Part shown: in pieces, positions 8,268 through 17,267 of the stretch
Position numbering within the stretch: the stretch's first letter is position 1
How the letters are laid out: each line of letters starts with the position of its first letter
Origin: Tenericutes bacterium MO-XQ
GTDB taxonomy: Bacteria > Bacillota_I > Bacilli_A > Acholeplasmatales > Acholeplasmataceae
Length of the DNA stretch: 64,000 nucleotides
Assembly (NCBI GenBank): GCA_002838185.1
Contig: CP017948.1
Span: 434,001 to 498,000, forward strand
Reading direction: 5' to 3'
The notes under the pieces: model-generated
Told to the model about the DNA's origin: nothing
Database searches by the model: none
What the model saw: the letters and a program-made list of their open reading frames with translations, nothing else
Program-made: the position numbers and the translations under genes

Positions 8268-9599
8268 ATGCCAAGACATATAAACTTTAAACACAGTGAT
8301 GCACTTTTAGATAAAGTCTTTGATGCAATTCATGGGTATGACCTTGCACTTTTATATCCTTCTTTAGAAGATATTGAAAAGAAGAGAATGGTTGATCTGA
8401 TTAAAGATGATAAACTTTCAGATATGTTTGTTGAACTAGAAAAAGATGATCAACTAGACCTTATAACTTACTTAAATCAAGGGAAAACTAAAAAGCTTAT
8501 CACTAGTTTAGAAAGTGATGACTTAAAAGAATTTTTAGAAGATTTGGACGAAGACACACAAAAACAATATTTAAAATATTTAAGTAAAGTCAAAGCGAAA
8601 ACAATCGAATTATTATTAACTTATGAAGATGATCATGCAGCATCTATGATGTCAACTGACTTTATCACCATTGATCAACATATGAGTGTTAAAGATGCAA
8701 CAAATAAGATAGTTACATCTTCAAAAGATCAAGATTATATCGATCATATTTATGTTATTAATGATGAAAAAAAGTGGGTTGGAACTATCGATATTAAGAA
8801 CTTGATAATCGCAAGACAAGGCCAATTCATAGATGATATTATGGAAAGCGAAGATATCTTCATTTTTGAAGATGATTCGATAGAAAAAGCGATTGATATG
8901 GTCCAAGATTATGATAAAAATGCTATTCCTGTTTTAGATCATGAACATCATGTCATCGGAATTATTACTGCTGATGATATATTTGATGAACTAATAGAAG
9001 ACTACGAAGAAGACTACCAAAAACTAGCATTAATTAGTGAACATACGACATCACTTACATCCATTCAAAGAAGTAAGCAAAGACTTCCATGGTTGTTGAT
9101 CGCAGTTTTATTAAACTTAGTCACTGTATCCATTCTATCTACTTTTGAAGCAACCTTAGAAGCTGTAACAGTTTTAGTATTATTCCAACCCATGATTCTA
9201 GGGATGGCAGGGAATATCGGAACGCAATCATTGGCCGTAACAATTTTAGGTATTCATCAAGATGATTTTGAAAACAAAAGAAAAAAACATGTTGTTAAAG
9301 AAATATCTATTGGAGTATTTAACTCAACTATTTTAGCAGCAATCGCATTTTTGTTTGTTTACACATTATTAAGTATTTTAGGAAGCCAAACGGTAAACCC
9401 AACAGAAGTTGCTCAAGTTGTAGCATTAGCAATTTTCTTAGCCATGAGTATATCTTCTATGATGGGTGCTTTAGTACCACTGACTTTAGATCGTTTTCAT
9501 ATCGATCCAGCATCTGCATCAGGTCCTATCATGACAACCTTTAATGACATCATTGCGCTTGTTTTATATTTTGGAATTGCAACAATTATGTTTTTATAA
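8268..9599 (+). CDS. mgtE: MgtE-type magnesium transporter (second, tandem copy)
   Basis: About 443 residues with the same architecture as its upstream neighbour: acidic N-domain, CBS pair and a membrane domain with QPMILGMAGNIGTQSLAV and DPASASGPIMTTFND. The copies are clearly diverged (different N-terminal and loop sequences), so the duplication is old. RBS AGGAGG at 8254-8259 fits ATG 8268. The previous stop is at 8264-8266, giving tight coupling. MgtE functions as a homodimer, so tandem paralogues could pair as a heterodimer or serve different ions. Confidence 0.9.
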   Translation: MPRHINFKHSDALLDKVFDAIHGYDLALLYPSLEDIEKKRMVDLIKDDKLSDMFVELEKDDQLDLITYLNQGKTKKLITSLESDDLKEFLEDLDEDTQKQYLKYLSKVKAKTIELLLTYEDDHAASMMSTDFITIDQHMSVKDATNKIVTSSKDQDYIDHIYVINDEKKWVGTIDIKNLIIARQGQFIDDIMESEDIFIFEDDSIEKAIDMVQDYDKNAIPVLDHEHHVIGIITADDIFDELIEDYEEDYQKLALISEHTTSLTSIQRSKQRLPWLLIAVLLNLVTVSILSTFEATLEAVTVLVLFQPMILGMAGNIGTQSLAVTILGIHQDDFENKRKKHVVKEISIGVFNSTILAAIAFLFVYTLLSILGSQTVNPTEVAQVVALAIFLAMSISSMMGALVPLTLDRFHIDPASASGPIMTTFNDIIALVLYFGIATIMFL

Positions 9600-9650
9600 A
9601 AACATGATTTTATTATGTTATAATAAACACTAGAAAGAAGGTATAAACGG

Positions 9651-11141
9651 ATGGAAAATTATATTAATATCTACAAGGAAACAAGAAAGAAAATCAAAGC
9701 TTATGGTTACATGATGTGGCTAATGAGCTGGGACAGAGAAACTGAAGCACCTAAAGCATCTTTAGCCTATAGTGCAAAACAGTTTTCAGTGATTCAAGAA
9801 GAATTATATGCAATCGAATCTAATCCAGATTATATGGACGCAATCGAAAAACTTTATGAAAACATGGATCAACTTGAAGATCATGATTTTAAAGTAGAAA
9901 TCAAAAACGCATATAAAGATTTAAGAATGATTAAAATGGTTCCAAAAGATGAATATTTAGCTTATGGTTTATTAACACAAGAAGGTCCACATATTTGGGC
10001 TGAAGCTAAAGAAAAAAATGATTTTGAAATGTATAGACCAACTTTAGAAAAAATTGTCGCATTTAACCAAAAGCTAGTCAAATATCTTGAAACAGATGAA
10101 CTTAAAGGTTATGATGTTTTACTTGATATGTATGAAGAAGGCTTTGGCGTTAAGGAATACGATCTATTCTTTAATACAGTTAAAGAAGATTTAGCACCAT
10201 TTGTTTTAGAAGTAACTAAACATAAACAAAGATTTTCAAGAAAATTAACAAAGGGCATTTTCCATATACAAGGACAAAAGGCATTTTCTGAGTACTTAAT
10301 GGATGTGTTCCATTACGATAGAACTAAAGGTGTCTTAAAAGAAAGTGCGCACCCATTTACATCAGGTGTAAGTAGTGTTGATACAAGAATTACTACAAGA
10401 TATCATGAGGATAATTTAGCATCTAGTATTTTCTCTACAATCCATGAAATGGGACATGCAATTTATGAACTTCAAAATGACCCTAAATATGATGATACGA
10501 TGTTACATGGTGGTACAAGTTTAGGTATTCATGAATCAGAGTCAAGAATGTATGAAAACATGATTGGCAGAAGTTATGCATTTTGGAAGATTCATTATCC
10601 AAAACTTGTAGAAATATTCCCTAAAGAACTCAAAAATATTACTTTAGAAGAATTCTATCAATATATTAATCGTGCAGAAAGATCATTAATCAGAATTGAA
10701 GCTGATGAACTCACTTATGCACTTCACGTACTTGTACGTTATGAAATCGAAAAACAATTAATTTCTAGAAAATTAAAAGTTAAAGATCTTCCAAAACGTT
10801 GGAATGGTTTAATGAGTAAATATGTAGGTAAAAAACCATCAAATGATAAAGAAGGTGTCTTACAAGATATTCACTGGTCATTTGGATCATTTGGATACTT
10901 CCCAACATACGCTTTAGGTTCAGCATATGCGGCTCAAATCTATCAAGCGATGAACAAAGAAATTAATGTCGAAGAAGCAGTATTAAACAATCAAATCAAC
11001 TTAATTAATGATTGGTTAAAAGAACATGTACACAAATTTGGTCGTTCTAAGACACCAAAAGAGATTATGATGATTGCAACTAAAGAAGACTTTAAGCCAT
11101 CATATTATGTTGATTACTTAATCAAAAAATTCACAAACTAA
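9651..11141 (+). CDS. M32-family metallocarboxypeptidase (Taq-type)
   Basis: A 496-residue, largely helical cytosolic peptidase. It has the zinc motif HEMGH (in TIHEMGHAIYE) with a downstream Glu ligand in the HESESRMYEN segment, both family-diagnostic for M32. The family removes C-terminal residues from peptides, and length and layout are normal (about 500 aa). It has its own -10 box TATAAT shortly upstream and an RBS AGAAGG, so it is transcribed apart from mgtE. sdaA follows 9 nt after its stop, suggesting a small peptide- and amino-acid-catabolism unit. Confidence 0.9.
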   Translation: MENYINIYKETRKKIKAYGYMMWLMSWDRETEAPKASLAYSAKQFSVIQEELYAIESNPDYMDAIEKLYENMDQLEDHDFKVEIKNAYKDLRMIKMVPKDEYLAYGLLTQEGPHIWAEAKEKNDFEMYRPTLEKIVAFNQKLVKYLETDELKGYDVLLDMYEEGFGVKEYDLFFNTVKEDLAPFVLEVTKHKQRFSRKLTKGIFHIQGQKAFSEYLMDVFHYDRTKGVLKESAHPFTSGVSSVDTRITTRYHEDNLASSIFSTIHEMGHAIYELQNDPKYDDTMLHGGTSLGIHESESRMYENMIGRSYAFWKIHYPKLVEIFPKELKNITLEEFYQYINRAERSLIRIEADELTYALHVLVRYEIEKQLISRKLKVKDLPKRWNGLMSKYVGKKPSNDKEGVLQDIHWSFGSFGYFPTYALGSAYAAQIYQAMNKEINVEEAVLNNQINLINDWLKEHVHKFGRSKTPKEIMMIATKEDFKPSYYVDYLIKKFTN

Positions 11142-11150
11142 GGAAAAATC

Positions 11151-12368
11151 ATGTTATCTATTCGCTCTTTATACCAGGTTGGTTATGGACCATCAAGTTC
11201 ACATACCATGGGACCTGCTAAAGCATGTTTAATCATCAAAGAACAATACCCATATATCGAAAACTATGAAATTATATTATATAATTCTTTTGCTTTAACA
11301 GGAAAAGGTCATTTGACTGAAGAAGCGATCAAAGATGCATTGTCACCAGCAATGGTGACTTTTTCTACGTCTATTGATGTTAAAAAACACCCGAATACAA
11401 TGATCATTAAGGGTGTTTTTGATCAAAAGATAGTTGTTGAAAAAGAAGTCCAAAGTGTTGGTGGAGGACGTATCGTCTTTGCTGGAGAAGAAGATCATGA
11501 TCCTATGATTTATCCACACCACACATTTAAAGCAATCAAAAAATATTGTAGAGATCACAACATGTCCTTATACGATTATGTGGTTATGGTCGAAGGTGAA
11601 GATATCAATATCTTTTTAGAAGATATTTGGATCCACATGAAACAGGCAGTCGAAAGAGGTATAGAAACTAAAGGTGTACTTCCTGGACCTTTAAAAATGA
11701 AAAGAAAAGCCTATGACTTGTATCATAGACAAAAGGAAAATGAAGTTCCTGAAATTACTGAAAATAGATTAGTTAGTAGTTATGCATTTGCCGTTAGTGA
11801 AGAAAATGCTAGTGGTGGTATTATTGTAACAGCTCCTACATGTGGCGCTTGTGGTGTTGTACCAGCAGTCTTATATTACATGCATAAAAAACATAAATTC
11901 TTAAACAAAAAAAGAGTGATTAAAGCACTAGCTGTTTCAGGTTTAATCGGAAACTTAATTAAATATAATGCATCTATAAGCGGTGCAGTTGCTGGATGTC
12001 AAGCAGAAATTGGTAGTGCATGTTCCATGGCTGCAGCTGCTCATGCAACACTGTTTAACTTAAGTATAGATCAAGTTGAATATGCTGCAGAAATCGCAAT
12101 GGAACATCATCTTGGACTTACATGTGATCCTGTCAATGGATATGTACAAATCCCTTGTATTGAAAGAAATGCAGTTGCGGCGCTTAGAGCAATTGATGCT
12201 TGTGGATTATCTTATTTTTTAAGTGATTCAAGAAAAATAAGTTTAGATACTGTGATTGAAACCATGTATCAAACAGGTCTTGATATGCATGATTCATATA
12301 AAGAAACAGCTAAGGGTGGACTCGCAAAATATTTTAAAGAGGATGATAATGATGTTAACTGTTGGTAG
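11151..12368 (+). CDS. sdaA: L-serine ammonia-lyase, single-chain iron-sulfur type
   Basis: A 405-residue enzyme converting L-serine to pyruvate and ammonia. It has an N-terminal beta domain starting SIRSLYQVGYGPSSSHTMGP (the SSSHT motif) and a C-terminal alpha domain with TAPTCGACGVVP. The cysteines expected for the 4Fe-4S cluster are at TCGACG and downstream (CQAEIGSAC, GLTCDPV). Fusion of alpha and beta domains is the single-chain form, not the Bacillus two-subunit form. Its start follows the peptidase stop by 9 nt and its 3' end overlaps the next gene by 17 nt. Serine thus feeds either pyruvate or, through the nearby cysE-cysK, cysteine. Confidence 0.9.
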   Translation: MLSIRSLYQVGYGPSSSHTMGPAKACLIIKEQYPYIENYEIILYNSFALTGKGHLTEEAIKDALSPAMVTFSTSIDVKKHPNTMIIKGVFDQKIVVEKEVQSVGGGRIVFAGEEDHDPMIYPHHTFKAIKKYCRDHNMSLYDYVVMVEGEDINIFLEDIWIHMKQAVERGIETKGVLPGPLKMKRKAYDLYHRQKENEVPEITENRLVSSYAFAVSEENASGGIIVTAPTCGACGVVPAVLYYMHKKHKFLNKKRVIKALAVSGLIGNLIKYNASISGAVAGCQAEIGSACSMAAAAHATLFNLSIDQVEYAAEIAMEHHLGLTCDPVNGYVQIPCIERNAVAALRAIDACGLSYFLSDSRKISLDTVIETMYQTGLDMHDSYKETAKGGLAKYFKEDDNDVNCW

Positions 12369-13632
12369 TATCATTACAGGAAAGGTAATCGATGTTGATT
12401 TTAAAGGACAAGGTGTGATTAAGTCTGATGGCTATGTTATATTTGCACCAAGACTTCTATATGATGAAGTTGCTAAACTAAAAATCACAAAGGTTAAGAA
12501 GAGTTTTTGCGAAGCAGAAGTATTAGAACTAATAGAAAAAAGCAAAGATCGAACAAAAGATTTTGTAAACTTAGATGCACTTGATTTACATCATATGAAC
12601 ATAAAAAAACAACATCAATGGCAAATAGACATAACTAAACAAACCTTATCAAAAATTGCAGATATCAATGTTGATATCGATGAGATCATTCATGATGAAC
12701 GTGATCGATATTATCGAAATAAATCTGTTTTTCATGTGATTAATGATGATGCCTTAAGATTAGGTTTATATGATAGATCCAAAGAAAACCTAATTGAAAT
12801 AGATCATTTTGTTTTATCGGATTTGGTGACCAATAAGTTCTTAAAAATATTTCATGATGAAAAATTTTGTGTAGAAAGAAACAAGCTCAAACATATAGTT
12901 TTTAGAACGAATCAAGAAGGACAAATCTTAATAACATTTGTGTCAAAAGATTCATCTATAAAAGGTTTAGATGCAGTTGTTGATAGGCTTAAAAAAGAAA
13001 TAGAAGTTGTTGGTATCACTTTAAATATCAATGATTCAAGTGAGCATATATTAGGTAGAAATAGTATTGAATTATATAAGGAAAATGTCATTATAGAGCG
13101 ATTAAACAGTATAGATATACCAATCAATGACAGGTCATTTTTCCAAATAAATCTACCTGTAATTAAAAAGGCATATCAAATCATCAAAGATGACATGAAG
13201 GATAAAGATGTTGTCTTAGATGCCTATAGTGGTATTGGTTCAATAGGCTATTATATAGTAGATAAAGTTTCTAAAGTAATCATGGTTGAATCTAGTGAGC
13301 AAAGTGTGCTTTTAGCAAATCAAATCAAAGAGAAATATCATTTTAAAAAAGTAGATATTTATCGTCAACAAGCAGAAAGGTTTCATGAAGATAGCGTATT
13401 TAATAAAGTGATTGTTGATCCGCCTAGAAACGGATTGATGCCAGCTTTTATAGATTATTTGATTGAAAGAAAACCAGAGACGATTTATTATTTATCATGT
13501 GATGTTAAAACACTATCAAGAGATTTAGGTTTATTCAAAGATATTTATGATGTACATAAGGTATATCCGATTAGACTTTTTCCACATACGACATCACTTG
13601 AAACTTTAGTCATTATGAATATAAAAAAATAA
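12352..13632 (+). CDS. TrmA/RlmD-family 23S rRNA (uracil-5-)-methyltransferase lacking the Fe-S cysteines
   Basis: About 426 residues: N-terminal TRAM domain (GKVIDVDFKGQGVI), a central RNA-binding part with DRYYRNKSVFHV, and a C-terminal SAM-dependent domain with LDAYSGIGSIG, VDPPRNG and the catalytic SCDVKTLSRDL. The family makes 5-methyluridine in 23S rRNA (U747/U1939) or tRNA. The region that normally carries the CxxxxxCGGC iron-sulfur motif reads NLDALDLHHMNIKKQHQWQ with no cysteine, so this copy is predicted to lack the cluster. Start ATG 12352 overlaps sdaA by 17 nt. Target position cannot be assigned from sequence alone. Confidence 0.85.
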   Translation: MLTVGSIITGKVIDVDFKGQGVIKSDGYVIFAPRLLYDEVAKLKITKVKKSFCEAEVLELIEKSKDRTKDFVNLDALDLHHMNIKKQHQWQIDITKQTLSKIADINVDIDEIIHDERDRYYRNKSVFHVINDDALRLGLYDRSKENLIEIDHFVLSDLVTNKFLKIFHDEKFCVERNKLKHIVFRTNQEGQILITFVSKDSSIKGLDAVVDRLKKEIEVVGITLNINDSSEHILGRNSIELYKENVIIERLNSIDIPINDRSFFQINLPVIKKAYQIIKDDMKDKDVVLDAYSGIGSIGYYIVDKVSKVIMVESSEQSVLLANQIKEKYHFKKVDIYRQQAERFHEDSVFNKVIVDPPRNGLMPAFIDYLIERKPETIYYLSCDVKTLSRDLGLFKDIYDVHKVYPIRLFPHTTSLETLVIMNIKK

Positions 13633-13656
13633 GCAATCTCAAATTGCTTATTTTTC
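13628..13656. terminator. Bidirectional terminator between convergent genes
   Basis: Perfect stem AATAAGCAAT / ATTGCTTATT with loop CTCAA. It is A-rich on the left and T-rich on the right, so it can act on both strands and serves the converging methyltransferase and hydrolase genes. Confidence 0.85.
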
Positions 13657-14256
13657 TTTTACAAACATGTTATATATTTTTTCATGACCAATGGTAGTCG
13701 GTCTACCATGCCCTGGATATAGTTTTGTTTGATTTGGTAAAAGTTGATACATTTTCTTAATGCTTTTGACAATATCATCAAAAGAAGAAAATGGTAAATC
13801 AGTTCTACCTATGGTTTCAAAAAACAGTGTGTCTCCAGAAAAACATAAATCATGATCAAGATCACAAAGTATAGTACCACCTTCTGAATGTCCAGGTGTC
13901 TCAATGACAGTAAATGTGCGATCTTCTAAATTTAAAACAAATCTATCTTCGATATATGTATCCACCGGTATTTCATATCCTAGTCGATTATAGTTTGAGT
14001 CGATAAACCATATTTTATCTTTTAAAGGTGCATAGACCTTTGCTTGATATCTATCTTTGATTTGTTTAATACCACCCACATGATCGATATGCCCATGTGT
14101 TGCGTAAATTGCAAGAACATTAAGTTTATTTTGATCAATAAAATTAATGACCTGATCGCTTTCATAACCTGGATCAATCACGATTGCTTGGCCGTTTTCA
14201 TAAACGATATAACAGTTGCTTTTATACATGCCTAATGTAAATTTTTGTATATTCAT
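13648..14256 (-). CDS. Metallo-beta-lactamase-fold hydrolase (glyoxalase II-like)
   Basis: A 202-residue single-domain protein with the metal-binding signature THGHIDHVGG, followed by GHSEGGT, the bridging Asp in FSGDTLF, and a terminal His in YPGHGRPTTIG. All ligands of a binuclear metal centre are present. Length and order fit the short YcbL/GloB-like branch, which hydrolyses thioesters such as S-lactoylglutathione or related substrates. It lacks the C-terminal substrate-binding extension of classical glyoxalase II, so the natural substrate is uncertain. It is a single gene, convergent with the methyltransferase and divergent from cysK. Confidence 0.85.
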   Translation of the reverse strand: MNIQKFTLGMYKSNCYIVYENGQAIVIDPGYESDQVINFIDQNKLNVLAIYATHGHIDHVGGIKQIKDRYQAKVYAPLKDKIWFIDSNYNRLGYEIPVDTYIEDRFVLNLEDRTFTVIETPGHSEGGTILCDLDHDLCFSGDTLFFETIGRTDLPFSSFDDIVKSIKKMYQLLPNQTKLYPGHGRPTTIGHEKIYNMFVKEK

Positions 14257-14355
14257 CCTATCACCAAACGTAGTATAACATAACTCATTTTAATAATCAT
14301 ATTACAAGCATTATTATGTAAAAAATTATATAATAATAACGGTAAAGGAAGTGAA

Positions 14356-15285
14356 ATGATGAAAATAGCAAACAGTTATTTAGAACTCATAGGAAATACA
14401 CCATTATTAAGATTAAACAATTATGAAAAGCTTGTAGGAGCTAAGGCAGAAATCGTAGTTAAATTAGAAAACTTAAATCCACTAGCAAGTGTAAAAGATC
14501 GTCTAGCATTTGCATTAATCAATAGTATTGAAGAAACAGGTTTAATTAAAGAAGATACAGTATTTATTGAACCTACTAGTGGTAATACAGGTATAGGACT
14601 AGCGTTTATATGTGCATCAAAAGGATATAAATTAATTTTAGTCATGCCTGAAACAGTGACTAAAGAAAGAGTACAAATTGTTAAAGCTTTAGGAGCTAAA
14701 GTTGTTTTGACTGATCAAACCAAAGGGATGCAGGGATCGATTGATTATGCTAAAGAACAATTGAAGAAACATGAAAACTATATCATGCCACTACAATTTG
14801 AGAATCTAGCGAATCCTGAAATCCATAGAAAAACAACTGCCATTGAAATATTAAATGACACAGATCAACACCTTGATTTCTTTATTGCTGGTGTTGGAAC
14901 AGGTGGTACAATTACTGGTACTGGTGAAGTTTTAAAACAACATATTAAAAATGTAAAAATCGTTGCTGTGGAACCAGCAGGATCTCCAATGTTATCCAAA
15001 GGAGAAAAAGGACCTCATAAAATCCAAGGGATTGGTGCAGGTTTTGTTCCAAAGGTTTTAAATAGAGATGTGATTGATGAGATTATTGCAGTTTCAGATG
15101 AAGATGCATTTGATACTGCAAGACTGCTTGCGAAAACAGAAGGTGTTTTTGCTGGTATTTCATCAGGTGCTATTTTATATGCTGCAACCAAGATTGCACA
15201 AAGAGAAGAAAACAAAGGGAAGAGAATAGTTGCGATTGTTTGCGATACTGGTGAACGTTATTTATCGACAACTTTGTATGAATAA
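14356..15285 (+). CDS. cysK: Cysteine synthase (O-acetylserine sulfhydrylase)
   Basis: A 309-residue PLP enzyme of the OASS family. It has IGNTPLLRL, the PLP lysine in PLASVKDR, the substrate loop [10 protein letters not shown], the phosphate-binding [10 protein letters not shown] and a conserved GIGAGFVP segment. It makes L-cysteine from O-acetylserine and sulfide in the cytosol. RBS AAAGGAAGTG precedes a double ATG (14356/14359). cysE follows 2 nt after the stop, so the two steps of cysteine synthesis are co-transcribed. A TATAAT-like -10 occurs in the 100-nt divergent gap upstream. Confidence 0.93.
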   Translation: MMKIANSYLELIGNTPLLRLNNYEKLVGAKAEIVVKLENLNPLASVKDRLAFALINSIEETGLIKEDTVFIEPTSGNTGIGLAFICASKGYKLILVMPETVTKERVQIVKALGAKVVLTDQTKGMQGSIDYAKEQLKKHENYIMPLQFENLANPEIHRKTTAIEILNDTDQHLDFFIAGVGTGGTITGTGEVLKQHIKNVKIVAVEPAGSPMLSKGEKGPHKIQGIGAGFVPKVLNRDVIDEIIAVSDEDAFDTARLLAKTEGVFAGISSGAILYAATKIAQREENKGKRIVAIVCDTGERYLSTTLYE

Positions 15286-15287
15286 TC

Positions 15288-15806
15288 ATGTTTTTTAAAT
15301 GTACAGTTAAAGATGTAAATTCAGCTAAAAAATTTGATCCAGCAGCACCAGGTTGTTTCATGTTATTTTTCACATATCCTGGGGTGATTGCACTTAGAAG
15401 GCATCGAGTTGCACATTTCTTTTGGAAGAAAAACTTAAAAACCATCGCAAGATTCATCAGTTACAGAACAAGAAGAAAGACAGGAATTGATATCCATCCA
15501 GGCGCAACCATTGGTCAAGGTGTATTTATCGATCATGGGATGGGTGTAGTTATCGGTGAAACAGCTGTTGTCGGAGATCGTTGCGTCATATATCACGGTG
15601 TAACTTTAGGTGCCAATACTTTTGAAAAAGTTGATCGTCACCCTAAAATAGGAAATGATGTTATCATTTACGCGAATGCAACCATTATTGGACCTATACA
15701 TATCGGAGACCATAGTATTATTGGTGCTCATGCAGTTGTTGTTAAAGATGCTCCAGCACATAGTAAATTGATTGGTATTCCTGCACATAAACACAGTAAA
15801 TCGTAA
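15288..15806 (+). CDS. cysE: Serine O-acetyltransferase (short form)
   Basis: A 172-residue left-handed beta-helix acetyltransferase with hexapeptide repeats, [19 protein letters not shown] and GVTLGA. The catalytic His is in the DIHPGA/DHGMG region. It acetylates L-serine with acetyl-CoA to give the cysK substrate. It is much shorter than E. coli CysE (273 aa), with the N-terminal helical domain reduced to about 60 residues, as in short Gram-positive forms. It ends in PAHKHSKS and has no obvious CysK-docking terminal Ile, so a stable cysteine synthase complex is unlikely. Confidence 0.92.
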   Translation: MFFKCTVKDVNSAKKFDPAAPGCFMLFFTYPGVIALRRHRVAHFFWKKNLKTIARFISYRTRRKTGIDIHPGATIGQGVFIDHGMGVVIGETAVVGDRCVIYHGVTLGANTFEKVDRHPKIGNDVIIYANATIIGPIHIGDHSIIGAHAVVVKDAPAHSKLIGIPAHKHSKS

Positions 15807-15852
15807 ATTCATAGATAATATCACATAAAGATGTTTTGATGGCAATGATTTA

Positions 15853-15881
15853 TTGACAAAATCATAAAAATTTGATATCAT
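15853..15881 (+). promoter_or_regulatory. Sigma-A-type promoter of secG
   Basis: TTGACA at 15853-15858 and TATCAT at 15876-15881, 17-nt spacer, about 25 nt ahead of the secG start. Confidence 0.7.
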
Positions 15882-15905
15882 AAATTGAATTTTAGGAGGG
15901 TACTT

Positions 15906-16130
15906 ATGATTTGGGTAGATTGGATCGCAATTATCTCGACAATCCTACTAATCATCGCAGTATTATTACAGTCATCTGACGATAATATTCAAGATGCATT
16001 TAGTGGAGAAAAATCAGAGTTATTTAAAAATAAAAAAATACGTGGTATGGAACTATTCTTAACACGTGCATCAATCATTTTATCAATATTAATGGTTGTG
16101 TCAGTTATATTATCAAATAACTTGAGATAA
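15906..16130 (+). CDS. secG: Protein-export translocase subunit SecG
   Basis: A 74-residue protein with two membrane spans (residues about 4-23 and 50-70) joined by a polar loop containing LLQSSDDNIQDAFSG. This is the SecG pattern, in which the conserved LLQ.....G......G region lies in the loop. It assists SecYE-SecA protein export. RBS AGGAGGG (15894-15900) selects ATG 15906 over an upstream in-frame ATG at 15885. It is a single gene with its own promoter and terminator; Gram-positive relatives often have rnr or smpB next, absent here. Confidence 0.87.
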   Translation: MIWVDWIAIISTILLIIAVLLQSSDDNIQDAFSGEKSELFKNKKIRGMELFLTRASIILSILMVVSVILSNNLR

Positions 16131-16147
16131 GTTGAAATGAAAAAATG

Positions 16148-16174
16148 AAGTGTTTCAGATGAAACGCTTTTTTT
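16148..16174 (+). terminator. Terminator of secG
   Basis: Stem AAGTGTTTC / GAAACGCTT (one wobble), loop AGAT, then a run of T residues. Confidence 0.85.
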
Positions 16175-16192
16175 CATAGAAGGAGAGGTTTT

Positions 16193-16900
16193 ATGCCACA
16201 AAGATATTTTATAGATGATCATGCTTTTGAACATAAACTGATTACTGGTAATGATGCGCATCATATCATTAAAGTCATGCGTATGAAACCTAACGATCAA
16301 ATGATCGTATGTAATAACAATATATGCCATATGGTGCATATCACAAAAACTGATCAATATGTTGAGTTTGAAATTGATGAAAAGTTGCCTACCAAAGAGA
16401 TTTTTGATGTCACACTCATTCAAGGATTACCGAAGGGATCTAAGATTGATACAGTTACAAAATACGCTACTATTTTTGGTGTTTCAAAAATCATTTTTGT
16501 TGAAATGAATCGCTCGATTTCAAAAGAAAAAAATGTCGATAATAAGCTTAAAAGATTAGAAACGATTGCCAAAGAAGCAGCGGAGTTAGCTCATCGATCA
16601 AATGTGCCAAGTATAGAGTTTATTAAGACACTCAAAGAAATAGACTTGAAAGATTTTAAATGGATTTTGGTTGCTGATGAAAATGAAAAAACAACCCATT
16701 TAACTGATGTCGTTTCAAAAGCCCATATCAAAGAAAAAACGGCACTCATCATCGGACCAGAAGGTGGCATCACCGATCAAGAAAGAAATTTCTTTAAAGA
16801 CCAGAAATCTCACTTTATTTCGCTTGGAAATAACATTTTACCTACCGAAATTGCGTCATTATACGCATTATCCTATTTCTCAATCAAAAATGCTGAATAA
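16193..16900 (+). CDS. rsmE: 16S rRNA (uracil-1498-N3)-methyltransferase
   Basis: A 235-residue SPOUT methyltransferase. Its N-terminal PUA-like domain holds DHAFEHKLITGNDAHHIIKVMR, and the C-terminal trefoil-knot domain carries ALIIGPEGGITDQE and the closing ILPTEIASLYALSYF. It methylates U1498 in the decoding centre of 16S rRNA. RBS AGAAGGAGAGG precedes the ATG. Length is normal (about 240 aa). It is encoded between secG and rpsU and has no shared operon apart from close packing. Confidence 0.92.
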   Translation: MPQRYFIDDHAFEHKLITGNDAHHIIKVMRMKPNDQMIVCNNNICHMVHITKTDQYVEFEIDEKLPTKEIFDVTLIQGLPKGSKIDTVTKYATIFGVSKIIFVEMNRSISKEKNVDNKLKRLETIAKEAAELAHRSNVPSIEFIKTLKEIDLKDFKWILVADENEKTTHLTDVVSKAHIKEKTALIIGPEGGITDQERNFFKDQKSHFISLGNNILPTEIASLYALSYFSIKNAE

Positions 16901-16902
16901 TT

Positions 16903-16931
16903 TTGACAAATCTTAAAAAATCATATATAAT
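16903..16931 (+). promoter_or_regulatory. Consensus promoter of rpsU
   Basis: TTGACA (16903-16908) and TATAAT (16926-16931) with exactly 17 nt between them, both perfect consensus. It overlaps the end of rsmE closely and drives rpsU. Confidence 0.85.
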
Positions 16932-16972
16932 GTAAAAGGCTATTAAATCTAAGCGTGGAAGGAGGGCAGACT

Positions 16973-17146
16973 ATGCCTAAAACAGTTGTTCGCGAAAAAG
17001 AAACATTAGAAGATGCTTTACGTCGCTTTAAACGTGATGTTTCTAAGTCAGGAAACCTCCAAGAAGCTCGCAAGCGTGAATTTTACGTTAAACCAAGTGT
17101 AGAACGTAAGGACCGTGCTCGTGCAGCTCGCGCTAAGAAAAAGTAA
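16973..17146 (+). CDS. rpsU: 30S ribosomal protein S21
   Basis: A 57-residue, strongly basic protein with the S21 pattern: [25 protein letters not shown] split by the motif order, ending in an Arg/Lys-rich tail. It sits near the mRNA exit of the 30S subunit. A very strong RBS GGAAGGAGG selects ATG 16973; a GTG 18 nt upstream lies within the RBS. Codons here are unusually rich in CGT (Arg), consistent with high expression. It has its own consensus promoter and its own terminator. Confidence 0.95.
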   Translation: MPKTVVREKETLEDALRRFKRDVSKSGNLQEARKREFYVKPSVERKDRARAARAKKK

Positions 17147-17156
17147 ATCGAGAAGA

Positions 17157-17180
17157 AACGCACCAGATGGTGCGTTTTTA
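17157..17180 (+). terminator. Terminator of rpsU
   Basis: Stem AACGCACC / GGTGCGTT with loop AGAT, then T residues. Confidence 0.9.
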
Positions 17181-17267
17181 TATCATTTATACCTTGAAAA
17201 AGTACTGTTTGTGCTTTTTTATTTTTCTGGGTATGGTATAATAAATACACGATAAGGAGCTGATTTA

